Part shown: positions 25,735 to 33,975 of the stretch, piece by piece | Layout of the letters: each line of letters begins with the position of its first letter | How positions within the stretch are numbered: the stretch's first letter is position 1 | Assembly (NCBI GenBank): GCA_903837355.1 | Contig: CAILUI010000460.1 | Location: 1-64,000, forward strand | DNA from: an uncultured Victivallales bacterium | Lineage (GTDB): Bacteria; Verrucomicrobiota; Lentisphaeria; Oligosphaerales; JAFGRS01 | Direction: 5' to 3' | Length of the DNA stretch: 64,000 nt | The notes under the pieces: generated by a model | Seen by the model: only the letters and a program-made list of their open reading frames with translations | What the model was told of the DNA's origin: nothing | Databases searched by the model: none | Made by a program: the position numbers and the translations under genes

Positions 25735-26285
25735 CTGCGTCACAAGGCCCTGAATGCCTGGATGTACGCCTCCAAGGCGGACTGGAGCAGTCCAAGCTAT
25801 TGGCGCCCGGACTTCCCGTTGCGCGCCGGCACCAGCCCGGCCTCATCGTCGTCGACCGTACCATCAAAGGCCCCAACGAGAACTACGTCACCCCGGAGGG
25901 TCTGATTCCGCCGCACTACCTGCCGTACCCCTGGGAGACCTGCATGCCGCTGGGCAACTGGTGGAACTACTTCCCGAACGATGCCTTCAAGAGCGCCGGC
26001 GTTCTGGTCCGCAACCTCTGCACCATCGTCGCCCGGGGCGGCAACTATCTGGTCGGTATTGGTCCTGGCCCCGACGGCGCCTTCGATCCGACCGTCTATG
26101 CGCGCCTCAAGGAGCTCGGCGCCTGGCTGAAGGTCAACGGCGAAGCCATCTACGGCACCCGTCCCCTGGCACCCTACGAGCAGGGCGACGGCGTTTTCAC
26201 CACCCGCCGCGACGGCTCCGCCCGCGCCAACCCGCCCTGTGCCCATGCCTGGGTGCTCAAGCTGGCGCCCACAGCGCCGCCGTAA
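25735..26285 (+). pseudogene. GH29 alpha-L-fucosidase, central and C-terminal fragments (frameshifted, deleted)
   Basis: Two pieces in different frames. First, near 25752-25825, AWMYASKADWSSPSYW matches the family segment seen as VYYSQPDWHHPDYR in the intact enzyme at 38543-40219. Then, in another frame from about 25827, RRHQPGLIVVDRTIKGPNEN leads to YPWETCMPLGNWWNY, GGNYLVGIGPGPDG and [17 protein letters not shown]. The roughly 45 residues that should lie between them, with the nucleophile Asp, are missing. It is the same strand and family as the N-terminal fragment at 16329, so the two are probably parts of one destroyed gene. Confidence 0.82.
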
Positions 26286-26304
26286 CCTGCGGCTGGCGGG
26301 GTAC

Positions 26305-26745
26305 CGGCTCAGCGGGACGTGCGTCCCCGGGGAGCTTGGCCCTCCACAGCGTACAGGGCGTACAGGGCGGCCAAGGCGGCCGGGGGGGGTACCGGCTCAG
26401 CGGGACGTGCGTCCCCGGGGAGCTTCGCCCTCCACAGCGTACACAAGGCGTACAGGGCGGCCTGAGCGTCCAGGGCGTCACACGGCTCAGCGGGACGTGC
26501 GTCCCTGTGGAGCTTCGCCCTCCACAGCGTCCAGGGCGTACAAGGCGACCAGGGCGACCAGGGCGACCAGGGCGACCAGGGCGTCACACGGCTCAGCGGG
26601 ACGTGCGTCCCTGTGGAGCTTCGCCCTCCACAGCGTCCAGAGCGTCCAGGGCGTCCAGAGCGTCCAGAGCGTCCAGAGCGTCCAGGGCGTCCAGGGCGTC
26701 CAGGGCGTCCAGGGCGTCCAGGGCGTCCAGGGCGTCCAGGGCGCT
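26305..26745. repeat. Nested repeat: four ~48-bp cores each followed by a 9-bp-period array
   Basis: The core begins cggctcagcgggacgtgcgt at 26305, 26393, 26483 and 26589; it includes a GGGAC-gtgc-GTCCC hairpin and ends ccctccacagcgt. Each core is followed by a variable run of 9-bp units (cagggcgtc, cagggcgac, cagggcgta), longest at 26638-26742. The region lies between two converging 3' ends: the fucosidase fragment and the beta-helix gene, whose stop is about 6 nt away. Confidence 0.85.
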
Positions 26746-26750
26746 GACGG

Positions 26751-28241
26751 TCAGCGTCGCCAGGTGCCCTTGCCGGTGCCGCCGCGGGGGGTGGTCTTGG
26801 GGTAGTCCGGGTTCAGCGTCTGTTCGATGACCTGCACCAGGCTATCGGTCTCGGTCACGACTGTTTCCGTGCCGTCGGCCGCGCGCCGGCGGACGTTGTG
26901 CAGGGCCAGGTTGCGCGCGCTGCAGTCCCGGTCTGGAGCGAAGACCTCGACCCACTTGGCGGGGTCGACGGGGTCGAACTTGTAGGTCATGGAGAGGGGG
27001 CCGATCGAGACCAGGCGGTAGGCCGGGCTGGCGGCGAAGGCCAGCACGACGTCGTCGAGGGTCAGGCCGTGGAGATTGGCCTGGACCTGCAGGGTCGCCG
27101 GCGCCTGCGGCCGGGTGATGATCACCTGTCGGAAGTGCAGGTCGGCGAGTTGGCCGACGGCTTGCGAGAAGTCGTTGGCAGCCCCGAGTTCGAGGTTGGG
27201 CTGGTCGTAGAGCTTGACGTCGAAGAGCCCCGCGATGTTGCGGAAGACGCAGGAGCGCACTGGGCAGTCGAGGGTGGAGCCGTCGGCGAAGCGCTTGACG
27301 CCCGGCAGCAGCCGCAGGCTGGCGGCACCCTCGTCGGTACCCCGGATGTCCTCGACGAGGATGCGCTCGATGGGGCCGAAGGCCGTGCTGTAGTTCTTCC
27401 AGTCCCAGGCGTTGAGGGCGACGAAGTCGTCGTAGGTGACGCCGCGGATGTGCCGCACGATGCCATCCTTGCATAGGCCCAGGAGGTGGACGCCGTCGCG
27501 GTGATGATCCGCGAAGGTGATGCCCTCGATGAGGAAATGCGAGACGGCGGCGAGTTGCAGGCCGAAGGGGGTGCCCTGGCGGATGGTGACCCCGCGCACC
27601 AGCAGGCCGCGGACGTTGTTGAAGAGCAGCATCCCGTGTGCGCCGGGGATGCTGTCCGCCTGGTCGGCCCGGCCGCGTGGGTTGCCGTTGAAGGCTTGCG
27701 TTGCGGTGCGCAGCGTCGTCCAGATACCGCCCTCGACCACGATGTTCACGTCCGGCTGCAGGGTGTCGGGAAGGGGTCGGTCCTGACCGTTCACCAGGTT
27801 GGCATTGCGCACCATGCAGGTGTTCGTGCCGGGCTTGAGGCGGAACTCGGCCTTGGGATCGGCCAGCAGGCGGCAACCCGAGCGCAGGACGATGGGCCCG
27901 TCGAGGTAGTAGGGCTCGGCCCGTGCCGGGAGGAAGGCGGCCTGGTGCCGGTCGATGCAGGCCTGGATGGCCGCGGTCCAGATCTCGCCGGTGACCGATC
28001 GCGCTTCATCTCTGCCGTCGGCATTGGGCCAGACCTCGTCCCAGGTCTCGCGGCGCACCAGGACGCCGGGTTCGACGGTTGGCGGCGCGGCCGCGAGCGG
28101 CTGGAGCAGGGGTTCCAACGCGGTGCTGACCGTGGCCTCGATGGCGGCGGCCAGGGCGGTCCCCGCCGGGTCGAGGTCGGCGCCGGCGACGGCGGTGGCC
28201 AGAATGGGGGCCATGGCGATGACTCCGAAGGTCTTACGCAT
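26751..28241 (-). CDS. Secreted right-handed beta-helix protein (pectin-lyase-like fold)
   Basis: A 496-residue protein from ATG 28241 with a signal peptide ([20 protein letters not shown]). It has typical glycan-depolymerase beta-helix segments: [73 protein letters not shown] and [19 protein letters not shown]. The HRDGVHLLG-like turn resembles the GH28/pectate-lyase active side, with Asp and His as candidate residues, but the catalytic set cannot be confirmed. The longer frame to 28478 is Arg/Pro-rich and crosses hairpins, so it is rejected. The stop abuts a 9-bp tandem array. Confidence 0.8.
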   Translation of the reverse strand: MRKTFGVIAMAPILATAVAGADLDPAGTALAAAIEATVSTALEPLLQPLAAAPPTVEPGVLVRRETWDEVWPNADGRDEARSVTGEIWTAAIQACIDRHQAAFLPARAEPYYLDGPIVLRSGCRLLADPKAEFRLKPGTNTCMVRNANLVNGQDRPLPDTLQPDVNIVVEGGIWTTLRTATQAFNGNPRGRADQADSIPGAHGMLLFNNVRGLLVRGVTIRQGTPFGLQLAAVSHFLIEGITFADHHRDGVHLLGLCKDGIVRHIRGVTYDDFVALNAWDWKNYSTAFGPIERILVEDIRGTDEGAASLRLLPGVKRFADGSTLDCPVRSCVFRNIAGLFDVKLYDQPNLELGAANDFSQAVGQLADLHFRQVIITRPQAPATLQVQANLHGLTLDDVVLAFAASPAYRLVSIGPLSMTYKFDPVDPAKWVEVFAPDRDCSARNLALHNVRRRAADGTETVVTETDSLVQVIEQTLNPDYPKTTPRGGTGKGTWRR

Positions 28242-28365
28242 AGCGATAGTGTGTCCACGTTTCCCGCACCCGCCGCTCCGGCTCGGCGATCCAGCCGTAA
28301 CCGCCCGTGTCGCAAACACTGCGGCCACGGTCGCTACCCAGGAGTCTACTGCCGACACTGGCGAT

Positions 28366-28448
28366 GGCCCGGTCAGGCTCCAGCCGGGCCACCGGCTCGG
28401 TGGAACGCGGGATCTCCGTATCCCGCGGCCGGGTTGCGGAGAACCCGG
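28366..28448. repeat. Three consecutive hairpins upstream of the beta-helix gene
   Basis: Stems GGCCCGG/CCGGGCC (28366-28390), CGCGGGAT/ATCCCGCG (28406-28427) and CCGGGTT/AACCCGG (28429-28448) follow one another. A short stem CACGCT-tc-AGCGTG lies near 28505. The 28242-28746 gap otherwise shows no gene. The arrangement looks like a dispersed palindromic element rather than a single terminator. Confidence 0.55.
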
Positions 28449-28746
28449 CTTCCAGGGGCGGGCCGGACATACCGACATGAGACTGGCGGGTGCCGTACGG
28501 GTTTAGAGTTCACGCTTCAGCGTGTCCCCAGGACAGCCTCCTCCTGTGAAACAAGGGCTCGCGGGGTGCAGGGCACCCGTGGACGCTCGCGCTCCAGCGG
28601 CGATCCGATGTTTTGCTCTGACATGATCGGGCGGACATGGCGCCCCGCGGGGGCTCAAGGCTGGACTCTGAACGAAGAGCGCCGTCAAGTCTCATGCAAG
28701 GGGCGGGCCGGGCATCCCGACCGGCGAACCGCGACTGCCACCGCCC

Positions 28747-28940
28747 GTCATGGGACATTGGTCATGGGACATTGGTCATTGGTCATGGGTCATTGGTCAT
28801 GGGTCATTGGTCATGGGACATTGGTCATGGGACATTGGTCATGGGACATTGGTCATGGGACATTGGTCATGGGTCATTGGTCATGGGACATTGGTCATGG
28901 GACATTGGTCATTGGTCATGGGACATTGGTCATGGGTCAT
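28747..28940. repeat. 7/14-bp-period tandem array (ggtcatgggacatt)
   Basis: About 27 heptads built from ggtcatg, ggacatt and ggtcatt in mixed order. It ends 12 nt beyond the RidA stop codon. Confidence 0.85.
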
Positions 28941-28952
28941 ACAGGCCGGACG

Positions 28953-29351
28953 TCACCCCCCGGTGCCGGGGTAGCGGAAGGCGATGACGTCGATTTCGAC
29001 CTTGATGTCGAAGGGGAGCTTCCCGGCCTGGATGGTGGTACGCGCCGGGAAGACCGGGCCGAAGTACTCCTTGTAGAGTTCGTTGACGCTGGCGAAGTCG
29101 TCCATGTTCTGCAGATAGAGCGTGACTTTCAGCACCTGTGCCAGCGAACTCCCGGCCGCGGCGAGGATGGTCTTGACATTCTCCATGGCCAGCCGCATCT
29201 CATCCAGCACGTCGCCGTTGACGATCTTACCGGTGGCGGCATCGACCGGCCCCTGGCCGGAGACGAAGACCAGATCCCCGAAGACCATGGCGGGCGAATA
29301 CGGTCCCTTGGTGGGCGGACCGTTCTTGGGCCAGATAGCTTGTTTCTGCAT
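28953..29351 (-). CDS. ridA: RidA family reactive-intermediate deaminase
   Basis: A 132-residue protein of standard length. Signatures are GPYSPAMVFGDLVFVSGQGP near the N-terminus and VFPARTTIQAGKLPFDIKVE near the C-terminus, with the conserved Arg that binds the imine/carboxylate substrate. RidA hydrolyses 2-aminoacrylate and related enamines in the cytoplasm, usually as a trimer. GAGGA lies 9 nt before ATG 29351. It appears monocistronic, with a tandem array directly beyond its stop. Confidence 0.95.
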   Translation of the reverse strand: MQKQAIWPKNGPPTKGPYSPAMVFGDLVFVSGQGPVDAATGKIVNGDVLDEMRLAMENVKTILAAAGSSLAQVLKVTLYLQNMDDFASVNELYKEYFGPVFPARTTIQAGKLPFDIKVEIDVIAFRYPGTGG

Positions 29352-29470
29352 CGTTGCTTGTCCTCTGCTGTGCTCCCGACAGCCCGCGACGAACCCCGTC
29401 GCCGACCGCGTCAGCGTCTTGTCTCAAGATAGCGCCGGATTCCGGAAAACCGCTCTGTGGGCGGACACGA

Positions 29471-29512
29471 AACGGCCTCAGTGACGACCGCGAGGTCGCG
29501 ACTGAGGCCGTT
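29471..29512 (-). terminator. Strong hairpin downstream of the pseudopilin gene
   Basis: AACGGCCTCAGT and ACTGAGGCCGTT form a perfect 12-bp stem, with a further CGACC/GGTCG pairing inside the loop. It lies 57 nt past the pilin stop and reads into TTTCG on the minus strand. The rest of the 29352-29569 gap shows nothing else. Confidence 0.7.
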
Positions 29513-29569
29513 GGTTTACCTGGGTTCCGGAACGCTCCACCGCGGCGGTGCGGGCGGGCCGGCGCCGGA

Positions 29570-30250
29570 TCAGTCCGCCGCCAGGGTGAAGATGGCCGGC
29601 TTGAGGCCGCCGTACAGGACGACGTTATTCTCGACCCAGCGCGTCCAGGCGACGTGGCCGTCGGCCCAGCCGATGGTCCCGCCCGTGTTGTGCCGGCCGG
29701 CGGAGTTGCCGGGCATGCAGTAGCTGCCGGGGTCGGTGTAGTGGGCGCGGGTGTTGAAGTTGGACTCCATGATGTGGATGGTGGCGGAGGGCTGTTGGAC
29801 CATCGTGTCCTTGACCCCGACCATCTCGGAGTTCGGCTGGTAGGAGCGCTTCACCGGGATGCCGCAGGACGCGCCGTCCACGGAGTCGCTGGGGCAGACG
29901 AACACCTGGGTGTTCTTAATGTACTCGCCGACGGTGTCCATCCAGAAGTAGACGTTTGAGCCCCCCACGCAGCCACCACAGGCGCGCGGCCCGGTTGCGG
30001 TTATCGCGGTGGTGGTAGTGATGCGGTCGAAGAAGTTGGTCTGCTTGTTGTCATCCCGGTACATGATAGCGCCTAGCGTGAGCTGTTTGACGTTATTGGT
30101 GCAGGAGATCGCCTGCGCCTTGTCGCGGGCCTTGGCGAGGGCCGGGAGGAGCATGGCGGCCAGGATCGCGATGATGGCGATCACCACCAGCAACTCGATG
30201 AGGGTGAAGGTTCTGACGGCGGGGTTTCGGGGGTGTTGGTGCGAGAGCAT
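29570..30250 (-). CDS. Type II secretion-type pseudopilin with H-X9-DG motif
   Basis: A 226-residue protein with a prepilin cleavage site and the helix [16 protein letters not shown] beginning near residue 13, preceded by basic residues. The C-terminal region has [16 protein letters not shown], the exact H-X9-DG spacing of the processing-associated motif common in Planctomycetota, Verrucomicrobiota and Lentisphaerota. Such proteins occur in large families per genome, and their role is unclear (pilus or secretion pseudopilins). GGAG lies 8 nt before ATG 30250. Monocistronic, with a strong hairpin downstream. Confidence 0.93.
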   Translation of the reverse strand: MLSHQHPRNPAVRTFTLIELLVVIAIIAILAAMLLPALAKARDKAQAISCTNNVKQLTLGAIMYRDDNKQTNFFDRITTTTAITATGPRACGGCVGGSNVYFWMDTVGEYIKNTQVFVCPSDSVDGASCGIPVKRSYQPNSEMVGVKDTMVQQPSATIHIMESNFNTRAHYTDPGSYCMPGNSAGRHNTGGTIGWADGHVAWTRWVENNVVLYGGLKPAIFTLAAD

Positions 30251-30439
30251 CGGCGTGACTCCACTGGTTTTGCGACCGGGTCCTGTTTCTTTCTTGAGCT
30301 GCGGCCCAAAAGGGGCTGAGCGCAAACCCGAGACCACCAATCTCATGTGGCAAGCTTCCGTTTCAAGCCCAGCACGATCCTATTCTTGAGGGAGGCCCGG
30401 GCAGGACCTCACGAGCGACTCGCAGGGGTTCAGCGCCAA

Positions 30440-30520
30440 AGGTGCGGCAATCCCTCAGCCCAGCCCAGCGGGCTGGGTTGAGGGCGCCAATGGTCTGTAG
30501 CCCGGAAGGGGCGAGCTAGG
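30440..30520. repeat. REP-like palindromic repeat region
   Basis: Contains cctcagcccagcccagcgggctgggttgag, shortened here to its core stem CAGCCCAG/CTGGGTTG, and agcccggaaggggcg. The same agcccNgaaggggcg word recurs twice at 44066-44150, and ccctcagcccag recurs at 44085, so this is a dispersed element. Confidence 0.6.
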
Positions 30521-30579
30521 TGCACGGAGGCTAGCGCGACCCTTCAGGCCGCACCGTTGCTCCACCTTCACCCAGGCCG

Positions 30580-30705
30580 GTGGCCTGGGCTAAGGGATGC
30601 CGGCCCTGCAGGCCTCCGCGCCGGCCAGCGCCCGGTTCCGCAGTGGCCTGGGCTAAGGGATGCCGGCCCTTCAGGCCTCCGAGCCGGCCAGCGCTGCCAG
30701 CTTCG
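30580..30705. repeat. 63-bp direct repeat, two copies
   Basis: gtggcctgggctaagggatg begins copies at 30580 and 30643; each holds a GCCGGCC-type palindrome. They lie upstream of the YhhN gene. The 30251-30795 gap contains only this and the REP-like region. Confidence 0.75.
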
Positions 30706-30795
30706 CGAGCGCGGTCCGGCGCTTGCCGCGTGGGTGGGGACACGGTACGGTGGGCGTGCGTGCAAGGAGTCGTGGAGGAGCTTTGGGAGGCGACG

Positions 30796-31539
30796 ATGGC
30801 AGCGGGAAGGGAACCACTGACGGGTGGGCGGCCCAGGGTGCCGGCGCGGCGCCTGGTGTGGGTGCTGGCCGGCGTCGGGGTTGGCGTGGTGGCGCTGGCA
30901 GTGACCGCAACGTTGCTGCCGGACCCCTTGGGCGGCATCTCGCGCCGGGCCTGGGTGCTGACGGCATCCACGGCCTTCGTGGGGCTGGGCGGGCTGGCGG
31001 CGGTCGCGGTGCGGCGCCGTGCGGCGGTCTTGCTGTTGGCGGGTTTGCTGCACTGCTGGCTGGGGGACGCGCTGGGGCCGGTCAGTTTCACCCTGGGCGG
31101 CCTGAGCTTTCTGGGCGGGCATCTGTGGTTCATCGTGGCCTTCGCGGGACAGGGGCTGGACGCTCGCAGGAGCCGGCGCGCCGGCGGGGGGTTGCTGCTC
31201 GCGGGGGTTCTGATCGGGTGGTGGTTGCTGCCGCGGATCGGTTCGGCAACTGACCTGGCGCTGGTGCTGGCGTACATGACCGTGATTTCGCTGATGGTGG
31301 TTGCTGCGGCGGGGACACGGAGGGGAGCCTGGCGCTACGCGGTCCTGGCCGCGGCGCTGTTCTACGTGTCTGATATCGTGGTGGCGGATTGGCGCTTCGT
31401 GCACTCGGCCCTGCGCCACGAGTTGATCTGCTACCCGCTGTACTACGCCGCCTGTGTGCTGCTGGCCCTCTGGCCGCTGGCGGCCGGCCAGGCCGGGGCG
31501 GCCGGGGCGCCCCGGCCTGGTGAGAGCGTGAGGGTGTGA
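30796..31539 (+). CDS. YhhN family membrane protein (lysoplasmalogenase-like)
   Basis: A 247-residue protein with about eight membrane helices. The family pattern is visible in LLHCWLGDALGPVSF, LGGLSFLGGHLWFIVAFAGQ and ALFYVSDIVVADWRF, where conserved acidic residues line the pocket in the TMEM86/YhhN family. Characterised members hydrolyse the vinyl-ether bond of lysoplasmalogens, but most bacterial members are untested. A GGGAGG site lies 5 nt before ATG 30796; the longer frame from 30580 reads through tandem repeats. The last codons and the stop run into a tandem array, so the C-terminus (PRPGESVRV) may be partly repeat-derived. Confidence 0.8.
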   Translation: MAAGREPLTGGRPRVPARRLVWVLAGVGVGVVALAVTATLLPDPLGGISRRAWVLTASTAFVGLGGLAAVAVRRRAAVLLLAGLLHCWLGDALGPVSFTLGGLSFLGGHLWFIVAFAGQGLDARRSRRAGGGLLLAGVLIGWWLLPRIGSATDLALVLAYMTVISLMVVAAAGTRRGAWRYAVLAAALFYVSDIVVADWRFVHSALRHELICYPLYYAACVLLALWPLAAGQAGAAGAPRPGESVRV

Positions 31540-31690
31540 GGGTCGCGGGTCGAGGGTGTGAGGGTCGAGGGTCGAGGGTCGAGGGTCGAGGGTCGCGGGT
31601 CGAGGGTCGAGGGTCGAGGGTCGAGGGTCGAGGGTCGCGGGTCGAGGGTCGCGGGTCGAGGGTCGCGGGTCGAGGGTCGAGGGTCGAGGT
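31520..31690. repeat. 7-bp-period tandem array (gggtcga / gggtcgc)
   Basis: Begins gtgagagcgtg (also found in the four-helix-bundle cassette flank at 2033-2043) and continues as about 21 gggtcga heptads with gggtcgc variants. It overlaps the YhhN stop codon. The rest of the gap to 31810 shows no gene. Confidence 0.85.
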
Positions 31691-31810
31691 TTCACTGCCC
31701 CCCCAAGCCCCGTTCTCGCCCTGTCCGCCTCCGCAGGCCGGTTGTGGGAGCTGGCGTGGGCACGTAGATTAGCAGGCAGAGTGTCCCCAACCGCGCGCAG
31801 CTAACCGCCT

Positions 31811-33766
31811 ATGCCAGACATACTCGACAACCTGACCGAGGCCCAGCTCGAAGCCGTCACGCACATGGAAGGGCCCATGCTGGTGGTGGCGGGGGCCGGG
31901 TCCGGCAAGACGCGCGTCGTGACCCGGCGGATCGCCCACCTCATCAGCCGCGGCGTGTGGCCCAGCCAGGTCCTCGCCATGACCTTCACCAACAAGGCTG
32001 CCCGCGAGATGGTGGAGCGCGTTGAGGCCCTGACCGGCGAGCGGCCGCCCTGGGTCGGCACGTTCCACTCGGCCTGCGCTCGTCTGCTGCGGCGCGACCT
32101 GGAGAAACTCGAGGATGGCCGCACCGGGCAATTCACCATCTATGACGACGATGACCAACTGAGTGTGATCAAGCTTTGTATGAAGGAAGCCAATCTCAAC
32201 CAGCATGACGTCGCCCCGGCGGCGGTGCGCGGGCGCATCTCGCGGGCCAAGTGCGCCCTGCAGGATCCCGAGACCCTGGCCGGTGACTCGGGCTGGCACA
32301 GCAACCAGATGGTCAACGTCTATGCGGCCTACGAACGGCGCCTGCGCGAGCTCAACGCGGTGGACTTCGATGATCTGCTGCTGCTGGTGGTGCGACTGCT
32401 GGAAGGCAACGCGGCGCTGCGCGACGTCTACCACAGCCGGTTCCGGTTCCTGTTAGTGGACGAGTACCAGGACACGAATCGGCTGCAGTACCTGCTGATG
32501 CGGCTGCTGACCGGGCCGGCGCAGAATGTTCACGTCACCGGGGACCCCGACCAGAGCATCTACTCCTGGCGCGGGGCCGAGTACCGGAACATCATGGAGT
32601 TCCGGCACGACTTCCCCGCTGCCAAGGTCGTGCGGTTGGAGCAGAACTACCGGTCCACGCAACTCATCCTGGCGGTCGCCAACGAGCTGATCAGCTTCAA
32701 CACGACGCGCATCGAGAAGGAGCTGTTCACCGAGAACGACCTCGGTGTGCCGGCGCGGGTGGTGAAGTTGGCGGGCGATCGTGAGGAGGCCGAGTGGGTG
32801 GTGGAGCGGGTGATGGAACTGCGGCTCGAGGGCACCAGCTTGCGTGACCAGGCCGTGTTCTACCGTACCAATGCGCAGTCACGGCCGCTAGAGGATCAGT
32901 TGCTGCGGGCCGGTATCCCGTACCAGTTGATCGGCGGCACGCGCTTCTACCAGCGCAAAGAGGTCAAGGATGTGATTGCGCACCTGCAGTTGCTGGTGAA
33001 CCCGCGCGACGCGGTGGCGCTGCATCGGGTGGCCGGCTGCCGCGCGGCGGGGGTGGGTGCCAAGAGCATCGAGGCCATCCTGGCGCAGAGCGCTGCCGAT
33101 GGCGTGGCGCCCATGGATCTGCTGGCGGATCCCGATTTCCGGCGGCGCTACCGCGGGCGCTGTTCGGCGAAACTGGCCGAGTTCGCCGAGTGGTGCCGCG
33201 CCTTGCGGGCGATTCCCGGCAGCCCGGTGGGCGACTGTGTCGAGGCCGTGGTCGAGCATTCGGGTCTGCTGCCGCTGTACGAAGAACGCGAAGATCGCGA
33301 CCCGTCGGCCGGTGACCGCATGGACAACCTGCGGGCGATGGTCGACCGCGCCTGCGAGTACCAGCAGGAACACCCCGAGGCGACCCTCGAGGCCCTGCTG
33401 CAGGAGGTCGCGCTGGTCTCGGATGTGGACACGCATGATCCGGAATCCGAATGCCTGTCGCTGATGACGTTGCATGCCTGCAAGGGCCTGGAGTTCCCGT
33501 ATGTGTTTGTCGTCGGCGTCGAGGAAGGCTATCTGCCACACCTGAACTCGCGCGACAACCCCGATGCCGTCGAGGAGGAGCGCCGTCTGCTGTACGTCGG
33601 CATCACGCGCTCACGCCAGGCGGTCTGCCTCACCCATGCGGTCACGCGCTTTCTTTGGGACGGGGTGCAGCAGCGCGTGCCCAGCCGCTTCCTGAAGGAG
33701 TTGCCGAACACCCAGGTTGAGCGCCTCAATCTGGCCGGCAACGCCCGGCGCTGGTCCACGTGGTGA
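31811..33766 (+). CDS. uvrD: UvrD/PcrA/Rep-type superfamily 1 DNA helicase
   Basis: A 651-residue 3'-5' helicase. Motifs in order are the Q motif (LTEAQLEAVTH), I (AGAGSGKT, Lys at 33), Ia (AMTFTNKAAREM), II (LLVDEYQDTN), III (GDPDQSIYSWRGA), IV (LEQNYRST), V (LMTLHACKGLEF) and VI (LLYVGITRSR). Domain order is complete, but it is about 70 residues shorter than typical PcrA, lacking the C-terminal tail that contacts RNA polymerase. It acts in excision or mismatch repair and clearing of stalled forks. There is no clear ribosome-binding site before ATG 31811. It stands alone, followed by a 7-bp-stem hairpin. Confidence 0.95.
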   Translation: MPDILDNLTEAQLEAVTHMEGPMLVVAGAGSGKTRVVTRRIAHLISRGVWPSQVLAMTFTNKAAREMVERVEALTGERPPWVGTFHSACARLLRRDLEKLEDGRTGQFTIYDDDDQLSVIKLCMKEANLNQHDVAPAAVRGRISRAKCALQDPETLAGDSGWHSNQMVNVYAAYERRLRELNAVDFDDLLLLVVRLLEGNAALRDVYHSRFRFLLVDEYQDTNRLQYLLMRLLTGPAQNVHVTGDPDQSIYSWRGAEYRNIMEFRHDFPAAKVVRLEQNYRSTQLILAVANELISFNTTRIEKELFTENDLGVPARVVKLAGDREEAEWVVERVMELRLEGTSLRDQAVFYRTNAQSRPLEDQLLRAGIPYQLIGGTRFYQRKEVKDVIAHLQLLVNPRDAVALHRVAGCRAAGVGAKSIEAILAQSAADGVAPMDLLADPDFRRRYRGRCSAKLAEFAEWCRALRAIPGSPVGDCVEAVVEHSGLLPLYEEREDRDPSAGDRMDNLRAMVDRACEYQQEHPEATLEALLQEVALVSDVDTHDPESECLSLMTLHACKGLEFPYVFVVGVEEGYLPHLNSRDNPDAVEEERRLLYVGITRSRQAVCLTHAVTRFLWDGVQQRVPSRFLKELPNTQVERLNLAGNARRWSTW

Positions 33767-33773
33767 GTGCGCA

Positions 33774-33791
33774 GGCGTCCCACCGGACGCC
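33774..33791 (+). terminator. Hairpin just after the helicase gene
   Basis: GGCGTCC-cacc-GGACGCC, 7-bp stem with a 4-nt loop, 8 nt beyond the stop. No U-tract; it adjoins the inverted-repeat element at 33793. Confidence 0.4.
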
Positions 33792-33792
33792 A

Positions 33793-33908
33793 AGGCTGTT
33801 AGGTACTCAGGCTGTAGGCGGTTAGGTCCTACCCCGGGACATCGTGCGTTTCTGGATTCGTGTACGGTGTTGTAACCTAATAGCCTACAGCCTAAACCGC
33901 TACAGCCT
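33793..33908. mobile_element. MITE-like element: ~35-bp terminal inverted repeats, no gene inside
   Basis: The left end carries aggctgt then aggctgtaggcggttaggt (33809-33827). The right end is its inverted copy, acctaatagcctacagcct (33875-33893), then acagcct to 33908. The inner 19-bp match has two mismatches. Only 47 bp lie between. It begins 26 nt after the helicase stop. The layout mirrors the four-helix-bundle cassette but empty. Confidence 0.55.
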
Positions 33909-33975
33909 CTGGGTTTTCCAGGGGACGGGTGTGCGTGGGCTTCCACAATCCGGCCCGGAGCGCTACGGTACGGGC

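Noticed and set aside
26305-28940. CRISPR-like arrays
   Set aside because: Repeat units of 7-14 bp or tandem cores have no unique spacers of constant length, and no cas gene is present.
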